64,000 nucleotides of DNA from positions 136,819,082 to 136,883,081 of the forward strand of contig NC_092861.1 in the NCBI RefSeq assembly GCF_032062135.1. Reading direction: 5' to 3'. The DNA is from Pyxicephalus adspersus. Lineage: Eukaryota > Chordata > Amphibia > Anura > Pyxicephalidae. The notes under the pieces are model-generated. The model did no database searches, was not told the DNA's origin, and saw nothing but the letters and a program-made list of their open reading frames with translations. Of the stretch, positions 62,233 to 64,000 are shown piece by piece. Numbering within the stretch: position 1 is the stretch's first letter; each line of letters starts with the position of its first letter. The translations under genes and the position numbers were made by a program.

Positions 62233-62519
62233 CAGGGGTGTCAAAGTCAAATACACAGTGGGCCAAAATTAAAAACGTAGACAAAGTCGGGGACCAAACT
62301 TGAAATTAAAATAGCACCGCTACTACAATTCTCTGCATCTATAAAACAGTCCAATGCGGGGCCACGCATAGGCAGAGAGGCCGCTGGTTTATAGACCCGA
62401 GTGATGCCGGGAATTGTAGTAGTGGCGCTATTTCAGGATTTATTTAGGATTCCTTTAGTGGCCAAATAAAAAGGACGTTGTGGGCCAGATTTGGCCCACA
62501 GGCCAGAGTTTGACACCCC
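62233..62519. mobile_element. hAT-type nonautonomous element, family D
   Basis: Left end caggggtgtcaaagtcaaat, right end ccagagtttgacacccct. The interior has the ccaatgcggggccacgcata and ggcagagaggccgctgg blocks, inverted relative to the copies at 14947 and 19381. The target-site duplication is not clear. Confidence 0.8.
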
Positions 62520-62599
62520 TAGCTACTGAGTTAAAATAAATACAAATGAGCTTGACAAAGGACCTTTTGTTTTTTTTTTAAAGTCTGTCTTGTTATATA

Positions 62600-62865
62600 A
62601 TACAGTTTTGGCACTGTGCAGACATCCAATTGATGACAGAAAATTGTCACTGGAACTGATCATTTGTGATAATTTCCAGGGACAAATGAACATGTACTGC
62701 ACACACAGCACCTTTCTTTTCTGTGGGGAGGATGAGAGAGTGGCACCATAGGAGTGCATTGTGGTTGTTGCCAATCAATCATTCATCAGTCCGCCATGGC
62801 AGATTGATGACTCCTGCCACTGTACACGTCATAGATGATGATTATCTGACGTTTGTACATAGCTT
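62600..62865. repeat. MITE, family F, diverged
   Basis: Contains the family blocks gcacacacagcacctttctt, tcattcatcagtccgccatgg and cgtcatagatgatgattat, and ends tgacgtttgtacatagc. The left end is worn. Confidence 0.6.
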
Positions 62866-63015
62866 TATTCACCAACTTTCCACAATATTTTGAATTGAAA
62901 ATGAGAAAGCAGATGACGATGTTATCCCTCTTTTCCCCTGTAAGCAAGTACACACCCCGTTGATTTCCATCACTACATAGTGCACAGAATGAGCCAATTG
63001 GATAAACCTCCCATT

Positions 63016-63213
63016 GGGCCTGATTTAATAAAGCTCTCCAAGACTGGAGAAAATATTATATCATGGGTGAATCTGGGTGATTCAGAAAATCTGTAATGGA
63101 TTTCCTAAACATCAATCCTGGAAAAGATCCATTTCAGGTTTGCTGGATAACCCAGATTCACCCATGATAGTCTGTCTTCTCCAGTCTTGGCAAGCTTTTA
63201 AAAAATCAGGCCC
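63016..63213. mobile_element. Palindromic MITE, family A, best-preserved copy
   Basis: Left arm gggcctgatttaataaagct then ctccaagactggaga. The right arm is the near-perfect complement ending tttttaaaaaatcaggccc-like. ATT lies on both sides (63013-63015 and about 63214-63216), a possible 3-bp duplication. The whole element can fold into one long hairpin, and its two chance frames mirror each other. Confidence 0.8.
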
Positions 63214-64000
63214 ATTTTGTCCTCCGTGTGAGCTTTCCCTCAAGCTCACACTTGGTACTTTCAGACAATACAAAAAAACATAACATGTAATATATTTTGT
63301 AAACGATGTTAATAACATAAAGTTAAACTTCACAGAAAGGACTCGCTGCCTTAGGCTGGTTCATATGATAACATGAGCAGTGCCGTGATTCCTGGAAATG
63401 TACATAGCCACGCATTTCAACATGCAGTATGATGCAGTTTTTATATCATTACGTTCAACTGACTCATTTGGATTATAAAGGTAATGAATGAAACATTCAG
63501 CATGGTCTAATTTTTCCTAGAAATTGCAATGGAATTTGGCAGGAGGAAATTACATAGAGAAAAGTCTGCAACATGCTCAGCTAAATCCATTTCTGATGTT
63601 TTTAAAATCTCTTTTGAACGGAAATATAATGTGCTAACACTATACCATTCAGTGTTTTATGTACTGTATGTCTTTTAGACCAATATCTAACAAATTATTA
63701 TATTATTACCTAAATTATTAAAATATAACTCCATGAGATACAGTTAGCCATGATATATTACAATCATGGATCATGAATTAATGCGATAAAGGAAGTGAGA
63801 AGCATGAGGCTTGCATTTACATGCACACTTTGTGTGGAGCCTTATCATGCTATTATTTTGGATGGCACCTGAATGTACAAATACTGTAGGCATTGACTGA
63901 TCTATACTGTACCACACCACAAATTGCATGCATTGTGTTGAGATGTGATACATAAAATTTAAAAAAAGGACAGATTTAGTTTACTTTTCATAAACTAAAT

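Larger units (their letters stand above)
43450..64000. other. Intergenic region upstream of EPAS1
   Basis: Sequence 5' of the EPAS1 promoter. In other tetrapods the next gene in this direction is PRKCE, but no PRKCE exon is recognised here. Besides the repeats listed separately, the stretches 44846-46595, 46684-48728, 48906-50093, 50341-51684, 51973-56580, 56825-58775, 59863-60336 and 63214-64000 hold nothing I can assign. They are AT-rich with no convincing splice-bounded coding exon. Isolated open frames of 60-115 codons there show no domain, no repeat of conserved residues and no initiation context worth noting. Confidence 0.7.

Overview
This is vertebrate nuclear DNA, almost certainly from an anuran, probably a ranoid (neobatrachian) frog. 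The evidence is AT-rich, intron-like sequence dense with amphibian-type short repeats: tRNA-derived SINEs ending in the 'cagcgctgcgtaatatgttggcgctatataaat' type tail (given here in pieces), hAT-type and Harbinger-type MITEs, fold-back elements, and hammerhead-ribozyme remnants. The species call is inference. No bacterial-style gene set exists here; nearly every open frame over 60 codons is a chance frame, or a by-product of tandem repeats whose period is a multiple of three.

The one gene I can name is EPAS1 (HIF-2 alpha), on the minus strand. Its first coding exon is at 42901-42926: nine codons starting MTAEKEKK, ending inside an Arg codon at a consensus splice donor (intron phase 2), exactly as in human EPAS1 exon 1. 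About 160-200 nt upstream of the ATG, in the 5' UTR (43087-43126), lies the iron-responsive element that is the hallmark of vertebrate EPAS1 mRNA. A CpG island with a GC box and an inverted CCAAT box (about 43130-43445) is the promoter.

Layout: 1-42900 is the 5' part of EPAS1 intron 1. No exon 2 is visible, which fits the very long first intron of this gene in other vertebrates. The intron holds scattered transposons, a 51-bp minisatellite just inside the gene (41.79-42.44 kb), and stretches with the look of conserved enhancers (best: 26.6-27.1 kb and 5.68-6.1 kb). Sequence from about 43450 to 64000 is the upstream intergenic region. It starts with a 33-bp G-rich minisatellite (44.02-44.84 kb) and continues with microsatellites and MITEs, with a dense pile-up at 58.8-63.2 kb.

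How the parts relate: promoter, IRE-bearing leader and tiny first exon form the 5' end of an oxygen- and iron-regulated transcription-factor gene. The rest is repeat-rich introns and spacer. The most unusual non-gene signals are a well-formed hammerhead-ribozyme-like structure at 61250-61319 with a second core at 2377-2404, the two long minisatellites bracketing the EPAS1 promoter, and a nested SINE-in-hAT insertion with a clean target-site duplication.
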